DNA from: Sphingomonas nostoxanthinifaciens
GTDB lineage: Bacteria; Pseudomonadota; Alphaproteobacteria; Sphingomonadales; Sphingomonadaceae
Length of the DNA: 64,000 nucleotides
NCBI RefSeq assembly: GCF_019930585.1
Contig: NZ_CP082839.1
Coordinates: 1,240,001 to 1,304,000 of the forward strand
Direction: 5' to 3'
A program made the translations under genes and the position numbers. A model generated the notes under the pieces. It was not told the DNA's origin and did not search any database. It saw only the letters and a list, made by a program, of their open reading frames with translations. Of this stretch, positions 1 through 9,515 are shown piece by piece (the stretch's first letter is position 1; every line of letters begins with the position of its first letter).

Positions 1-124
1 CCTCCAGTTGCGCCGCGAACGACTCGTTCGCGCCGAATCCATAACCGGGCGTCAGGCTGTCGCCGAATGCGAGAATTAATGGAGAGGGGTCCGTGTGCGA
101 ACCTCCGAACCTGTCCGTTTGCAT
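1..124 (-). CDS. GDSL-family esterase, N-terminal part (cut by window edge)
   Basis: Reading the minus strand from an ATG at 124 gives an N-terminus containing ILAFGDSLTPGYG, the nucleophile block of SGNH/GDSL esterases (arylesterase/TesA type), with the catalytic Ser in GDS. The frame stays open to the left edge, so only about 41 residues are visible. It aligns closely with the N-terminus of the complete GDSL esterase at 58098-58694; both share HxDxSPLIL before the motif and ESFAAQLE after it. It diverges from the glutathione transferase on the plus strand. The family assignment is firm; the substrate is unknown. Confidence 0.75.
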   Translation of the reverse strand, partial: MQTDRFGGSHTDPSPLILAFGDSLTPGYGFGANESFAAQLE

Positions 125-310
125 AATCTGAAGATGGTGATCGGCGCGGAGTTTTTCACATCCTCGAGGCGGTTAGCTTGGTTCTGGTTAGCCGCCAAAG
201 ATGGCGTGGGTAGCCTGGCTCATGGCGCCATCCAGCGGCCCCTAGAGGGATCGCCGGGACTGACGTGGACAGCCGGACGTTGGGGCAGCCAGATAGACTA
301 GGGCAGGTAC

Positions 311-940
311 ATGCTGACGCTTCATCACCTCAACTTCTCCCGCTCGACCCGCGTGCTATTGCTACTGGAGGAACTCGGCCTCAACTACGACCTCAAAACC
401 TACGACCGTGACGAGAATTTCAGAGCGCCGGCGGCGCTCGCCGACGTCCATCCCCTCGGCAAAGCGCCGATCCTCGTCGACGACGACCTCGTCCTTGCGG
501 AATCCGCTGCCATCCTACGCTACCTTGAACAGAAGTATGGCGACGGCCGCCTCGTTCCCGCGCCTGGGACGCCTGATCGTGCGATACACGACGAATGGCT
601 CGACTACGTCGAAAGCTCGGCCGCGCTTCCCGTGATGCTCACCTCGCTGGGCACGATGACGGGCGGCCTCTCGCAGGGGTTCGCCGGCTTCACCGCACCA
701 GAACTGAAGAAGACCCTCTCCTACATCGCGGAGGGCGTCCGCGGGCGCACATACCTCATGGGAGAGCGCCTGACCCTCGCCGACATCCAGATGAGCTATC
801 TTCTCGACGCGCTGCGCAAGGCCGGCCAGCTCGACGACTACCCGGACATCCAATCATACCTTGGTCGTCTCGAAGCGACGCAGGGCCTCACGAAGGCCAT
901 CGAGATCGGGGCCCCCATGTCGCCGCCGGCGAGGTCCTGA
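311..940 (+). CDS. Glutathione S-transferase
   Basis: A 209-residue cytosolic protein of normal GST length. The N-terminal thioredoxin-fold half begins LHHLNFSRSTRVL, where the Ser near residue 10-12 is the expected glutathione-activating region, and continues with the GKAPILVDD and LAESAAILRYL blocks that bind glutathione. The C-terminal helical domain carries LTLADIQMSYLLDAL, the GST N-capping region. The ATG at 311 follows AGGGCAGG. A helix-hairpin-helix gene follows 3 bases after the stop. It is a clear paralogue of the GST at 53657. The conjugation substrate cannot be told from sequence. Confidence 0.9.
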   Translation: MLTLHHLNFSRSTRVLLLLEELGLNYDLKTYDRDENFRAPAALADVHPLGKAPILVDDDLVLAESAAILRYLEQKYGDGRLVPAPGTPDRAIHDEWLDYVESSAALPVMLTSLGTMTGGLSQGFAGFTAPELKKTLSYIAEGVRGRTYLMGERLTLADIQMSYLLDALRKAGQLDDYPDIQSYLGRLEATQGLTKAIEIGAPMSPPARS

Positions 941-943
941 TCC

Positions 944-1135
944 GTGTCCCCGATCGACATCAATGTGGCGACCGCGGAAGAGCTCGATAGCGCGGACGGG
1001 CTGCGGGGCCACGGCTTCGAGATTGTCCGCTATCGCGATGAACGTGGCCGCTTCACGGAAACGCGTCAGCTGGATGAGGTGCCGGGATTAACGGGCGTGC
1101 TAACTGACGAGCAGCGGGCGAAACTCGCGATATAG
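944..1135 (+). CDS. Small helix-hairpin-helix (ComEA-like) protein
   Basis: A 63-residue protein that is almost entirely one HhH-type segment: DINVATAEELDSADGLRGHG resembles the DINTA..EL..LPGIG signature of ComEA-like HhH domains, and QLDEVPGLTG repeats a second hairpin. HhH motifs usually contact DNA non-specifically. No signal peptide is visible, unlike in true ComEA. It starts 3 bases after the GST stop, so the two are probably co-transcribed. A close paralogue lies at 51409-51600. The role is unknown. Confidence 0.75.
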   Translation: MSPIDINVATAEELDSADGLRGHGFEIVRYRDERGRFTETRQLDEVPGLTGVLTDEQRAKLAI

Positions 1136-1338
1136 GTGACGTCTGGAAAGCACAGCAGCGTGCTGCTCGACCAAGCTATCCATGTTCGGGGGAACGGTCG
1201 CCGTGACCAGCCGGTTATGCCCAACAAATCAATCCGGAAATTCGCTGGATCGCCGCGTGCTATTCGACATGGGACGAAAGTGGGGACCTGAGCGACAGCG
1301 GGATCGAATTGCGGGCATGGTGAGGACGAGGGCGCGCT

Positions 1339-2612
1339 TTGATCTTTGAGAAGGACGGCTTTGACGACGCCGCTGCACTCTTCGCTGGTCCCGGGGAAGT
1401 CCGCTCGCTGGCACGCAGCCTCAATTGGTCGGCGACGCCGGTTGGTCCGACTACCGGCTGGTCGCCAGCACTGCGCACGATGGCACGTTCGATTTTCGAC
1501 TCCCCTTTTCCGATATGCCTCTGGTCCGGCCCTGAGTTTGCACTGGTCTACAACGACCCCTATCCCAGGATACTTGCCGCCAAGCACCCGGCGGCGCTCG
1601 GCCAGCCCGGATCGGTCGTGTGGGCCGAGATCTGGGACGAGCTTCAACCGCAATTCGACGGAGTTCGAGCGGGCGGCAACCCCGTCTACTTCGAGGACGC
1701 GCCGTTCGAGATGGCGCGTCTCGAGGGCGGCGGTACCGAAACCGCCTGGTTCAACTATTCGCTCTCCGCGCTTCGCGACGAAGACGGAAGCGTCGCGGCA
1801 ATCCTCAACATCACGCCCGAAACTACCGATCGCGTGCTGCTAGAGCGCCGGCTCAATGAAGAGCAAGCCGCTCTCGCTGTCAGCGAAGAGCGGTTGCGTC
1901 TCGCGGTGGACAACGCGGACGTCGGTCTTTGGGACGTCGACGTCGTCAACGACAGGTTGATCTGGCCGCCTCGCACGAAAGCGATGTTCGGCATCTCGGC
2001 TGACGTGGAAGTTTCCATGGAGGACTTCTACAACGGGCTACATCCGGACGATCGAGCGGCGACGACGGAAGCCTATCTATCTGCAGCCGACCCGGTTCTT
2101 CGAGGTCTCTACGACGTCGAGTATAGGGCGCTCGGCAAGGAAGACGGTATCGAGCGCTGGGTTGCGGCCAAAGGCCGCGGTGTGTTCGACGCCGACGGGA
2201 AATGTGTGCGGGTCGCCGACACGGCGATAGACATCACCGTGCGTAAAGCCGCCGAGGTTCGTCGAAACGCACTCGTCGAACTGACGCAGGTTCTGAGGGA
2301 TCTTGAAACCCCTGCCGATATCGCCTTCGCGGCGGCCAAAGTCCTCGGAAGAGCGCTCGGCAGCAGTCGGGTGGGATATGCCGCCATCGATCACGACGCG
2401 AGACACTGCATGTCGATCGGGACTGGACCGCTCCCGGCGTCGAATCGCTTGCAGGTGTCCTCAATCTCCGGGACTACGGATCCTTCGTCGACAACCTCAA
2501 ACGTGGTGAGTTCATCGCGATTGATGACGTCCTGCGGACGATGGGACGTCGGACGCAGATGCGGAGGCGCTCGTTGCAAAGACATCCTTCGCTTATGCGG
2601 CCTTACCGGTCA
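1339..2612 (+). pseudogene. PAS/GAF sensor kinase fragment, frameshifted and truncated
   Basis: The open frame starts at a TTG and shows an N-terminal PAS-like domain (SIFDSPFPICLWSGPEF), a second PAS domain (LRLAVDNADVGLWDVDVVND) and the start of a GAF domain (LGRALGSSRVGYAAID). After about 2400 the GAF sequence continues in another frame (HVDRDWTAPGVESLAG) and near 2530 in a third (ADAEALVAKTSFAYAALPV), so two single-base losses are inferred. Homology stops at about 2612, where a phage endolysin fragment on the opposite strand begins. The kinase core is missing. Residues read after 2612 in the original frame are not homologous sequence. Confidence 0.75.
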
Positions 2613-3062
2613 GCTGGAGCATGCCCCGGCCGCGATAGAGCCACCCGTCCTTCGCCGGCAGCACGGCGTTGCCCATGCGGCCGCCGTAGGCTCGGCGGGC
2701 GATGTCGACGGGACGCCCGACGCAGGCCGCCGCCTGCGCAACGGTGAAGTGCGTCGGCCACGGCGCCAGCATGGTCAATGCCGAGTAGCGCAGACCTCCC
2801 TCGAACCGCGTGAAGCCGCCCGTTTCGTTGCTGGTTTGCGCGACGAACTCGGCGAGCCGCGTCGGCGTCCGCGCGATCGGGTCGCCCTTGATCCATTCGC
2901 CGCCGCCGCGCCGATCCCGGCGATGGTGATATCGGCCGGCCGCTGGGCGCCATAGGCAAACAGCGCCGTATAGGTCTTCGGGCCATCGTCGCCGTCGATC
3001 GCGCCCGCATCGTAGCCGGCGCGCGAAAGCGCTGGCTGGGCGATACCCTTCCAGTCGATCAT
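2604..3062 (-). pseudogene. Phage GH19-type endolysin fragment (copy A)
   Basis: From the ATG at 3062 the minus strand encodes MIDWKGIAQPAL, then after a frameshift near 2895 a stretch with the glycoside hydrolase 19 (chitinase/endolysin) hallmarks: SNETGGF with the likely catalytic Glu, RYSALTML, AYGGRMGN and DGWLYRGRGMLQLTG. Such enzymes cut peptidoglycan or chitin. The C-terminal third is absent because the gene is joined at about 2604-2612 to the sensor-kinase fragment. Upstream on the same strand lie a hairpin and a membrane/coiled-coil lysis-region gene. Copy B of its 5' end lies at 9003-9131. Confidence 0.75.
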
Positions 3063-3440
3063 TCAGATCTCGATCAGGTAAAAGGATTCGCGGCAATCTA
3101 AGGAAGGCAACCAAACAAATCAGTGACTTAGCCGAAGCTGATGCTAAGCTCGGGGCGCCCCTCGGGTTCTCCCCCAGGCTCGAGGGGACGTGCCCCGCCG
3201 TCTCCTCAGATGGCGGGGTGCGCCGCCATTCCCGATCGCTCGTGGGCGTGCTACGGCGTGATTCCCACGGCCGTTAATCTACCGAGATGACGTCCCGCCG
3301 TGTTCTTAGGGAGGGTGCGGCGGGACGTCTGCTCAGAGCCCTGCTTGTGCCGTATCAAGCAGACGTTGCGGTCATCAGCTTCGCGCCGGCGATCGCGCTC
3401 TTTCCCAAAGCCTCTTCTGCCTTCTGGCGCGCGCATCTCT
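2935..3440. repeat. Long direct repeat, copy A
   Basis: About 500 bp here matches 9000-9515 in the same orientation at roughly 85-90% by eye. The shared unit covers the 5' end of the GH19 endolysin, its upstream spacer with a hairpin, and the 3' end of the preceding coiled-coil gene. Both boundaries are junctions with unrelated sequence. Confidence 0.8.
3289..3329. terminator. GC-rich hairpin between phage lysis genes
   Basis: GACGTCCCGCCG at 3289-3300 is perfectly complementary to CGGCGGGACGTC at 3318-3329, with a 17-base loop. It lies just downstream (minus strand) of the coiled-coil gene stop at 3355 and upstream of the endolysin start at 3062. The hairpin is conserved with one change in the repeat copy near 9360. 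No clear U-tract follows, so it may be a processing or attenuation site rather than a classical terminator. Confidence 0.5.
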
Positions 3441-4110
3441 TTGACGGACGCGATCGCCCGCTTTACCTTGTCTGGCAGCTCATCGGCATTCTTGAACAAT
3501 AGAATCATGGCATCGAGGCATTGGTCGGAATTATTTGAGCGGTGGCGCTGCAGCCCGATTTCCGCCTCGTGACGCTGGCGCTCAGCCTCGAGTTTCTGCT
3601 CCAGCGAACGCCGGTCGGATGCAGCGATCTGCCGCTCCTCGTCGAGTTTACGCTAGAGCTGCTCGACGCAGGTCGTCAACGTCGGAGCAAGCGATCATCC
3701 GCCGTCTGTTCAATCTCGGCCATCTTCGGGCGCAGCTTGAGCCACGTCACCAGTGCGCTTCCCACAAGAAGGTTGAGGACCGTCAGCGGCGTCGCCGACC
3801 ACGAGAAGCCGGTGGCGACATGCTGTACCGTCTGTTTCGCGGGCTCGACGCCTTCAGGGAGATGGCGCTGATACCTGGTCGAGAGATAGGCCATCGTCAG
3901 GGCGAGGGCGATGGCGGCCCAGCGATGCCTCCACTGAGATGTGGGTCAGAAAGGTCAGTCGGTCGACCGCCAACAGGCACACGGTGCCCCACAAGCCGTC
4001 GAGATGCCGACCGCGGAAGCGCACGAGGCGAAGCACCGCCGGGAGCGGGCAGGCGATGCAGATTATCCACGCGGCGACGCTCCCGCCACGCGCACTTGTT
4101 CAATCGACAT
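3355..4110 (-). pseudogene. Phage-type membrane/coiled-coil protein, decayed
   Basis: Reading the minus strand from the ATG at 4110 and allowing a few indels gives a protein of about 250 residues. It has hydrophobic segments near the N-terminus (WIICIACPLPAVLRLV) and middle (LTVLNLLVGSALVTWL), then a charged coiled coil (RKLDEERQIAASDRRSLEQ), and ends at a TGA at 3355. An in-frame TAG near 3655 and frameshifts near 4060, 3920 and 3690 break it. Position before an endolysin suggests a lysis accessory (holin/spanin-like) role, which is inference. The last 27 codons lie in the direct repeat and recur at 9428-9510. Confidence 0.55.
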
Positions 4111-4198
4111 GGTATGGTCTCCAGCGAGCTAAAGGCGTCGCGAGCGAGATCGTTGATGGGATGCCGGCACCCGTTCGCTGGCAATAATGAGCGGGGGC

Positions 4199-4234
4199 GG
4201 AGCGCGCTGACGGGTGCTCCTGTTAGCGCGCTCC
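4199..4234. repeat. GGAGCGCG-type hairpin
   Basis: GGAGCGCGCTGAC (4199-4211) pairs with GTTAGCGCGCTCC (4222-4234) with one wobble and a 10-base loop. It sits 40 bases upstream of the small ORF at 4275. Related hairpins occur at 28452-28487, 28173-28205 and 31586-31620. Confidence 0.55.
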
Positions 4235-4274
4235 ACTTTCGCATATCGTCGGCCGGTCAACCGGGGGGAATGAC

Positions 4275-4421
4275 ATGCGGCTTCTTTGCTATTTCGGTCT
4301 GCACCGGTGGGCGACCCGGCTCACAGCCCGCCCGAAAACAATCGTTCAACGAGGCGAGCGGTGTTCGCTAAAAAGGTTAAGGCGCTCCGACCGCGCTTCG
4401 GGGCTACGATCTAGGCTGTAG
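4275..4421 (+). CDS. Small conserved repeat-associated protein
   Basis: A 48-residue ORF beginning MRLLCYFGLHRWATRL after GGGGGA five bases upstream. It is nearly identical in its first 22 residues to the 42-residue ORF on the minus strand at 28283-28411, within a ~200 bp inverted repeat. The partner has a C-x-x-C pair (QRCERCS), suggesting a zinc-ribbon remnant; here the first Cys is Gly. Basic and Arg-rich at the C-terminus. Function unknown; probably phage-derived. Confidence 0.45.
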   Translation: MRLLCYFGLHRWATRLTARPKTIVQRGERCSLKRLRRSDRASGLRSRL

Positions 4422-4598
4422 ACCCATAGCGGACTGTCGGTTCACGCGCCAAATTCGGACGGAGCGCCGGGCTTAATTTACGCGCTGAAATCCGCCGTTT
4501 ATTCGTTTCCATATCCTGCGGACACTACGCGAATGTTCCGGTCGATAGTGCTGTGGCCTCGAACAAGCGTAGCGAACAGAAGCCGCTCGGGGGATGAA

Positions 4599-5409
4599 AT
4601 GGCTTCGCAATTTTGGATAGCGACGTCGCTCGCGACGGCGTTTCTGGCGGCTTCGCCCGCCTTGGCCGACGACAATCCCCCGTTTCTGTCCAACCCGGCC
4701 AAGCATTGGGGGATCAAGCTGTACGACCGAAACAGGTCAGCTGCACGTCGAATACTCGTTCGCCGACTGGCAGCGCGACGGGAGGCAGATCAGCGGGAGG
4801 ACCGCATCGTTGCGGCAGACTTCCTCACGCGCCTCGGCATCGGCAAAGACACCGAGAGGTGCAACTCGGATGGACCGCGTTCGGCTATGATCGGATGCGC
4901 GATAAGACGACCGGCGACGTTGATACGCTGCATGGCACTGGCGATGTTACGTTCGCGATCCGCGAACATTTAACGGGCGAAGAGGGCAAGCGCTTTTCCG
5001 CTGGCGTCCAGACCTTCGTCTCGGCGCCGACTGGCCGTTATCCAGTTGGCTCTGGAACGTGGTCGGCGGGAATGATTGTGCCGTACAATATGATCTCACC
5101 GAAACAGTCGCAGTTTCTTTTACCGGCCGGGCAGACGCCGCAGCGAACCAGTCTGGGGGTGGGCAGCACCTGACCTACAGCGGCATCGGTACGCTTCGAT
5201 ATAAGCTGACCGACCACATATCCACATTTGCTGCACTGTCGCTTCAACGTGACGATGACCCATCTGAGGACAAGACCATTGCGCTGGCGGCTTTCTCGAC
5301 CGCATGGCGCCCAACAAAGACTTTGCAATTCGATCTCCTAGCGATTGCCGGTCTGAACCACGCGTCGCCAGACATCCGTCTGGTGATTGGTGAGGCAATG
5401 CTATTCTAG
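4599..5409 (+). pseudogene. Outer-membrane transporter of the MetA/phenol-degradation family, frameshifted
   Basis: The ATG at 4599 follows GGGGGA and starts a signal peptide (MASQFWIATSLATAFLAA, cleavage near ALADD). The mature protein is recoverable only by changing frame several times: LHVEYSFADWQRDGRQISG, then QLGWTAFGYDRMRDKTTGD, GVQTFVSAPTGRYPVGSGTW, and finally LTETVAVSFTGRADAAANQS and TYSGIGTLRYKLTDH. The last frame ends in an outer-membrane style terminal Phe (AMLF) at 5409. Alternating beta-strand patterns and the APTG.Y..G motif fit the PF13557-type outer-membrane family. At least three indels are needed, so it is probably dead unless the indels are sequence errors. Confidence 0.65.
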
Positions 5410-5588
5410 GATCAAAGCCTGGCGAGTTAAACGGTTGCAACTAGGCGGCTGTTTGCGTCTGGGGCCTAATAGCCCAAAGCTGCCCGACGCCTCGCCACTG
5501 AGACCGGGCCTTCCCCATCTTGATATCTGACGAGCTATTGGCGCGGAATTGGGCGTCGCGCATCGGCTGGTGATTAGGAGAACATCTG

Positions 5589-5880
5589 ATGAGCACCGCG
5601 TTGAAGGCCAACTTCAAGACCCGCCGTGAGGCCGAGATGACGATCAACCGGCTCGTGCAGGAATATGGCATCGAACGGACCGACATCTTCGTCGCCGCCG
5701 AAGATGCGGAGAACAGCGCAGGCGAGAAGCAGGCCGGCTCCGATACCGCAGCGGGGTGCTCCCAGCCCGGAAGATCGGGATGATGCCGCTCTGGCGGCCC
5801 TGATCGGCCTGTCGGTCGACATCGAGGCTGACGATCGCGCTGCCGAGGTGCGCTTGGCATTCCGGGAGTTCGGTGCCTAG
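5589..5880 (+). pseudogene. Small conserved protein with one frameshift
   Basis: From ATG 5589 (after AGGAGAAC) the frame gives MSTALKANFKTRREAEMTIN and runs through ERTDIFVAAEDAENSAG. Near 5752 a one-base shift in a GCGGGG run is needed to continue as APSPEDRDDAALAALIGLSV, ending at the TAG at 5880. The joined protein is about 96 residues, acidic and soluble. Its first third resembles the YflT-like N-terminal domain of the protein at 15853, in which residues are copied after a DxxxA pattern, but this is weak. Likely a stress-associated cytosolic protein. Confidence 0.6.
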
Positions 5881-5914
5881 GATGTCGGCAAAGGGTGAAC
5901 GCTCGATCGTCCGG

Positions 5915-6139
5915 TCAGCAAAGCGTCTCGAACGGCTCAAGGCTGGCCGCGACTAACAAGCGCCCTTTGTCATCGGTGAGTTGCACAAGGTGGACGCCTC
6001 GTGCCTTCGCGGCGGCTATCGCCACATCCAGTCCGCCGTGCGTGTCGATCGACGTTCGGGAACGCTGGCTCATCGTGGCGGTCCCATCGCGCACGGCGTC
6101 GAGCCATCGGTCTACCCAGTCTTTATCTGTTTCTGCCAT
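5915..6139 (-). CDS. Hypothetical protein, 74 aa
   Basis: The minus strand from ATG 6139 gives MAETDKDWVDRWLDAVRDGT and a C-terminal half (AAKARGVHLVQLTDDKGRLL) that looks like a regular alpha/beta fold. It lies between the frameshifted gene ending at 5880 and the DUF892 gene. No strong ribosome site is seen. I do not recognise the family; codon usage and hydrophobic periodicity favour a real gene. Confidence 0.5.
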   Translation of the reverse strand: MAETDKDWVDRWLDAVRDGTATMSQRSRTSIDTHGGLDVAIAAAKARGVHLVQLTDDKGRLLVAASLEPFETLC

Positions 6140-6205
6140 GGCGCGCTCGCGGAACTGAACTAGGATGGCGCGAGTAGGCCTCGACGGCCAACTCGCGCCG
6201 CCCGC

Positions 6206-6709
6206 TCACGCGTCGACAGCTTCCACGTTGACCGCGGACTCGGCAAGTTCGCTCATCACGTCGTCACCGCGGTGCATGTCCTTGACCGCGGCTTCGAGCT
6301 TGCCGGCATCGTCCTCCAGCTTCAACGCCTTGGCGAAAGCCGCCACAGTGCCGAATCCGGTTATGCCGTAGTGGGTCATGCGCTGGTATTGGGCGATGAT
6401 CGCGGCATCGAGCACCGGACCGGACGCTGGCGCCTCTTCGACAGTGTGCTTGAGCGCCTCCGTGACGAGGCCTTCCATACCCTTGCAATGCTCCTTCTTG
6501 AGCTTCTCGTCCTGCCGTTCGATAAGGCCCTTCAGAATGTCCGTGTGGGCGGCAATGCCGTCCTGAGACTTCTGAAGCAGGTCCTTCAGCTTGTCATTCG
6601 TCGCCTGTTTGACGATCTTCTTGAGCGCCTTCGCCATCTGGTCGTTGGCCGACCAGAGGTCCTTCAGCTCGTCAACGTAGAGTTCCTGCAACGTGGTGAT
6701 GTCAGCCAT
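6206..6709 (-). CDS. DUF892 / YciE-YciF ferritin-like protein
   Basis: A 167-residue helical protein starting MADITTLQELYVDELKDLWS, with GGAG eight bases before the ATG at 6709. The LYVDELKDLWSANDQM opening and the later EGLVTEAL and DAAIIAQYQRMTHYGI blocks carry the Glu/His residues of the di-iron four-helix bundle of the YciF family. These cytosolic proteins are induced by stress; their chemistry is unsettled. It follows katE in the same direction with a 38-base gap, suggesting a shared oxidative-stress transcript. Confidence 0.88.
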   Translation of the reverse strand: MADITTLQELYVDELKDLWSANDQMAKALKKIVKQATNDKLKDLLQKSQDGIAAHTDILKGLIERQDEKLKKEHCKGMEGLVTEALKHTVEEAPASGPVLDAAIIAQYQRMTHYGITGFGTVAAFAKALKLEDDAGKLEAAVKDMHRGDDVMSELAESAVNVEAVDA

Positions 6710-6747
6710 GGTGATGCTCCTTCGGGTGTGACGTCGTCGGTTAGTCG

Positions 6748-8931
6748 TTAGGCGAGCAGGCGAACGTTCGGCTCGCGATCCCACTGGCGGGTCTTAGCCT
6801 GCTCGATGAACGCCGTCGTTTCCTTGCCGGTCAGCTCGATCACCCCCGCATCCGGCTCGACGCCGGCCTTGTCGAGCAGCGGTTTGGCATCGGACGAAAA
6901 ACCGATGGCCTTGAGGTGACCGAACGCATCCTTCACGTAATCGATCGCGGCGCCGTCCTTGAGCAGGGTCTTGACCCCTGCGTCCGACAGCACGACCGCT
7001 ATCGCGTCGAACATCACCGATGGCGAGCCAGCAAGCTGTCCGTCGATCAGCGTTGGATCGCCCTCGTCGAGCTTCACGTTGAGTTTCGGCGCGATCACCT
7101 TGGGCTTGGCACCCGCGGCGATCACCGCGTTCTTGATCGCGTCCACCGTGGCACTGTCGCTACCATCGGCAACGAGAATGCCGACGGTGCGTCCCTCCAG
7201 CGTCTCCGGGTATTTGCCGACGATCCGCAGCGCCGGCGACAGGTCCATGTCCTGCGGCTCGGCGGCCGCCGCCGTCTTTTCCGGCACCTGGGCCAGGCCG
7301 AGCCCGTCCGCGACGCGCTGGGCCAGCGTCTCGTCGACGTTACGCAAGTTGCCGATCACCTGCTCGCGAATGTGATCGAACGTCACCTTGGACAGCTCGA
7401 ACACGAGCGCGCTTGCAAGATGCGCCTGCTCGGGCGCGGTCTGCGAGCGGAAGAACAGCCGTGCCTGACTGTAATGGTCGGCGAAGGTCTCGGCACGGAC
7501 GCGCACCTTCGTCTCGGACACCGGCGCGGGAAAGGTCTTGAAGCCGGTGGTCAGGCTCTCGCGCGGGCCGCTCACCTCGCCGATCTTCGCGAGCGTGTTC
7601 GGCTCGTAGTTGGCGCGGCCGGCGGGCACCTCCATCTGCATGTGGCCGTCGCGCTGCATGTTCATTACCGGGCAGCCCTTGGCGCGGTTGATCGGCAGTT
7701 GGTGGAAGTTGACGCTGCCAAGGCGCGACAGCTGCGTGTCCTGATAAGAGAACAGGCGCCCTTGGAGCAGCGGATCCTCCGAGAAGTCGATGCCCGGCGG
7801 TACGTTCGTGGGCAGGAACGCGACCTGCTCGGTCTCGGCGAAGAAGTTGGTCGCGTTGCGATCCAGCACCATGCGGCCGACGATCTGCACCGGGTACAGC
7901 TCTTCTGGGATCAGTTTGGTCGCATCGAGAATGTCGAACGGCAGCTCCGCCGCCTCGTCCTCGGTGAGCAGCTGAACACCGAACTCCCACTCAGGGAAGT
8001 CGCCTCCGTCGATCGCGTCGAAGAGATCGCGGCGGTGGAAATCGGGATCGGCGCCGGCGATCTTGACCGCCTCGTCCCAGCAGGTGGACTGCAGGCCCAG
8101 CTTCGGGCGCCAGTGGAACTTGACGAAAGTCGCTACGCCATCGGCGTTGACCAGCCGGAAGGTGTTGACCCCGAAGCCCTCGATCATCCTGAGTGAACGC
8201 GGGATCGCCCGGTCGCTCATCGCCCACATGATCATGTGGGTGGACTCAGGCGTCAGCCCGATGAAGTCCCAGAACGTGTCATGGGCGCTTGCGGCCTGCG
8301 GATAGCCGCGATCGGCCTCCATCTTAACCGAGTGGATGAGGTCGGGAAACTTGATCGCGTCCTGGATGAAGAACACCGGGATGTGGTTGCCTACCAGGTC
8401 CCAATTGCCCTCCTTGGTGTACATCTTGACCGCGAAGCCGCGCACGTCGCGCGGGGTGTCGACCGACCCGGCTCCTCCGGCGACGGTGGAGAAGCGCGTG
8501 AACAGCTCGGTCTTCTCGCCGACCTCGGTCAGGATCTTGGCAGTGGTGTAGTCGGCGAGCGACTTGGTCAGCTCGAAGTAGCCGTGCGCGCCCGAGCCGC
8601 GGGCGTGGACAATCCGCTCCGGGATACGCTCGTGATCGAAGTGGTGGATCTTTTCGCGAAGGACAAAATCCTCGAGGAGCGAAGGCCCGCGCGGGCCCGC
8701 CTTGAGCGAGTTCTGGTTGTCGGAAACCGGCACGCCGTGGTTGGTGGTCAGCCGATCCTCGGTGCTGGTAGCCTGCTGATGCAGCTCGCCGCCGTTGCCT
8801 CCGATCGTTTTTCCGATTTCCGCGCTGATCTTGTTCATGGAGCCATCCGCCTGTTCGAGCCGGCGGACAGCCTTGCTCACCTCCCCCTTGCGGTGGGCGC
8901 GTCCGGAGGCCCGGGGCTGCTGGTGAAACAT
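6748..8931 (-). CDS. katE: Large-subunit monofunctional catalase (HPII type)
   Basis: A 727-residue haem catalase, the size of clade 2 HPII enzymes. The distal His lies in [12 protein letters not shown], the distal Asn in VGNHIPVFF and the proximal haem Tyr in [16 protein letters not shown]-terminal flavodoxin/DJ-1-like domain occupies roughly residues 580-727 ([18 protein letters not shown]). It converts hydrogen peroxide to water and oxygen in the cytosol. The long frame allows a start at 8931 or at the internal Met of MNKISAEIG (8838); neither has a good ribosome site, and the region upstream is a phage remnant, so the native promoter may have been replaced. Confidence 0.95.
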   Translation of the reverse strand: MFHQQPRASGRAHRKGEVSKAVRRLEQADGSMNKISAEIGKTIGGNGGELHQQATSTEDRLTTNHGVPVSDNQNSLKAGPRGPSLLEDFVLREKIHHFDHERIPERIVHARGSGAHGYFELTKSLADYTTAKILTEVGEKTELFTRFSTVAGGAGSVDTPRDVRGFAVKMYTKEGNWDLVGNHIPVFFIQDAIKFPDLIHSVKMEADRGYPQAASAHDTFWDFIGLTPESTHMIMWAMSDRAIPRSLRMIEGFGVNTFRLVNADGVATFVKFHWRPKLGLQSTCWDEAVKIAGADPDFHRRDLFDAIDGGDFPEWEFGVQLLTEDEAAELPFDILDATKLIPEELYPVQIVGRMVLDRNATNFFAETEQVAFLPTNVPPGIDFSEDPLLQGRLFSYQDTQLSRLGSVNFHQLPINRAKGCPVMNMQRDGHMQMEVPAGRANYEPNTLAKIGEVSGPRESLTTGFKTFPAPVSETKVRVRAETFADHYSQARLFFRSQTAPEQAHLASALVFELSKVTFDHIREQVIGNLRNVDETLAQRVADGLGLAQVPEKTAAAAEPQDMDLSPALRIVGKYPETLEGRTVGILVADGSDSATVDAIKNAVIAAGAKPKVIAPKLNVKLDEGDPTLIDGQLAGSPSVMFDAIAVVLSDAGVKTLLKDGAAIDYVKDAFGHLKAIGFSSDAKPLLDKAGVEPDAGVIELTGKETTAFIEQAKTRQWDREPNVRLLA

Positions 8932-8999
8932 AGATCACGCCAAGTGGCGCGATCGATCCTTTAACCATCCCGGCGGCGGCTTGTTCCCGCTCCTGCAAC

Positions 9000-9515
9000 T
9001 ACGGCCGGCCGCTGGGCAGCATCGGCGAACAGCGCCGTATAGGTCTGCCGCCCATCGTCTCCGTCGATCGCGCCCGCGTAGAATCCGGCGCGCGCCAGCG
9101 CTGGCTGGGCGATGCCCTTCCAGTCGATCATTCAGATCTCCGATCGGGCAAGAGGATTTCGCAGCAATCCAAGGAAGGCTGTAAAACAAATCAGTGATTT
9201 AGCCGGAGCTGATGCAAAGCTCGGGTTGCCCCTTGGGTTCTCCCCCAGGCTCAGGGGAAGTGCTCAGCCGTCTCCCCCAGATGGCGGGGTGCGCCGCCAT
9301 TCCCGATCGATCGCGGGCGTGCTACGGCATGATTCCCACGGCGGTTAATCTACCGAGGTGACGTTCCGCCGTGTTCTTAGGGAGGGTGCGGCGGGACGTC
9401 TGCGCGGAGCTGCATGCTTGTGCCGTATCAAGCAGGCGTTGCGGCCATCAGCTTCTCGCCGGCGATCGCGCCCTTTTCCAAAGCCTCTTCTGCCTCCTGG
9501 CGCGCGCGCATCATG
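9000..9515. repeat. Long direct repeat, copy B
   Basis: Second copy of the unit at 2935-3440, same orientation. It begins inside the truncated endolysin just upstream of katE and ends inside a chimeric IS6 transposase frame. Confidence 0.8.
9003..9131 (-). pseudogene. GH19-type endolysin 5' fragment (copy B)
   Basis: ATG at 9131 begins MIDWKGIAQPALARAGFYAG, matching copy A at 3062. The homology runs out near 9003 after about 43 codons, where sequence upstream of katE begins. No catalytic residues remain. Confidence 0.65.

Noticed and set aside
95..301. Small plus-strand frame overlapping the left-edge esterase
   Set aside because: It overlaps the GDSL start on the other strand and has no ribosome site or conserved pattern.
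2613..2955. Continuation of the kinase frame after 2612
   Set aside because: The codons are open but encode no kinase sequence; the opposite strand carries the GH19 endolysin fragment.
3535..4371. A 278-codon plus-strand frame across the phage lysis remnant
   Set aside because: The minus strand carries the recognisable membrane/coiled-coil gene; the plus frame is Arg-rich noise.
6916..8196. A 426-codon open frame on the plus strand opposite katE
   Set aside because: It is antisense to a catalase with all catalytic residues, and its product is Arg/Leu/Val-rich with no domain pattern; such frames are common in GC-rich DNA.
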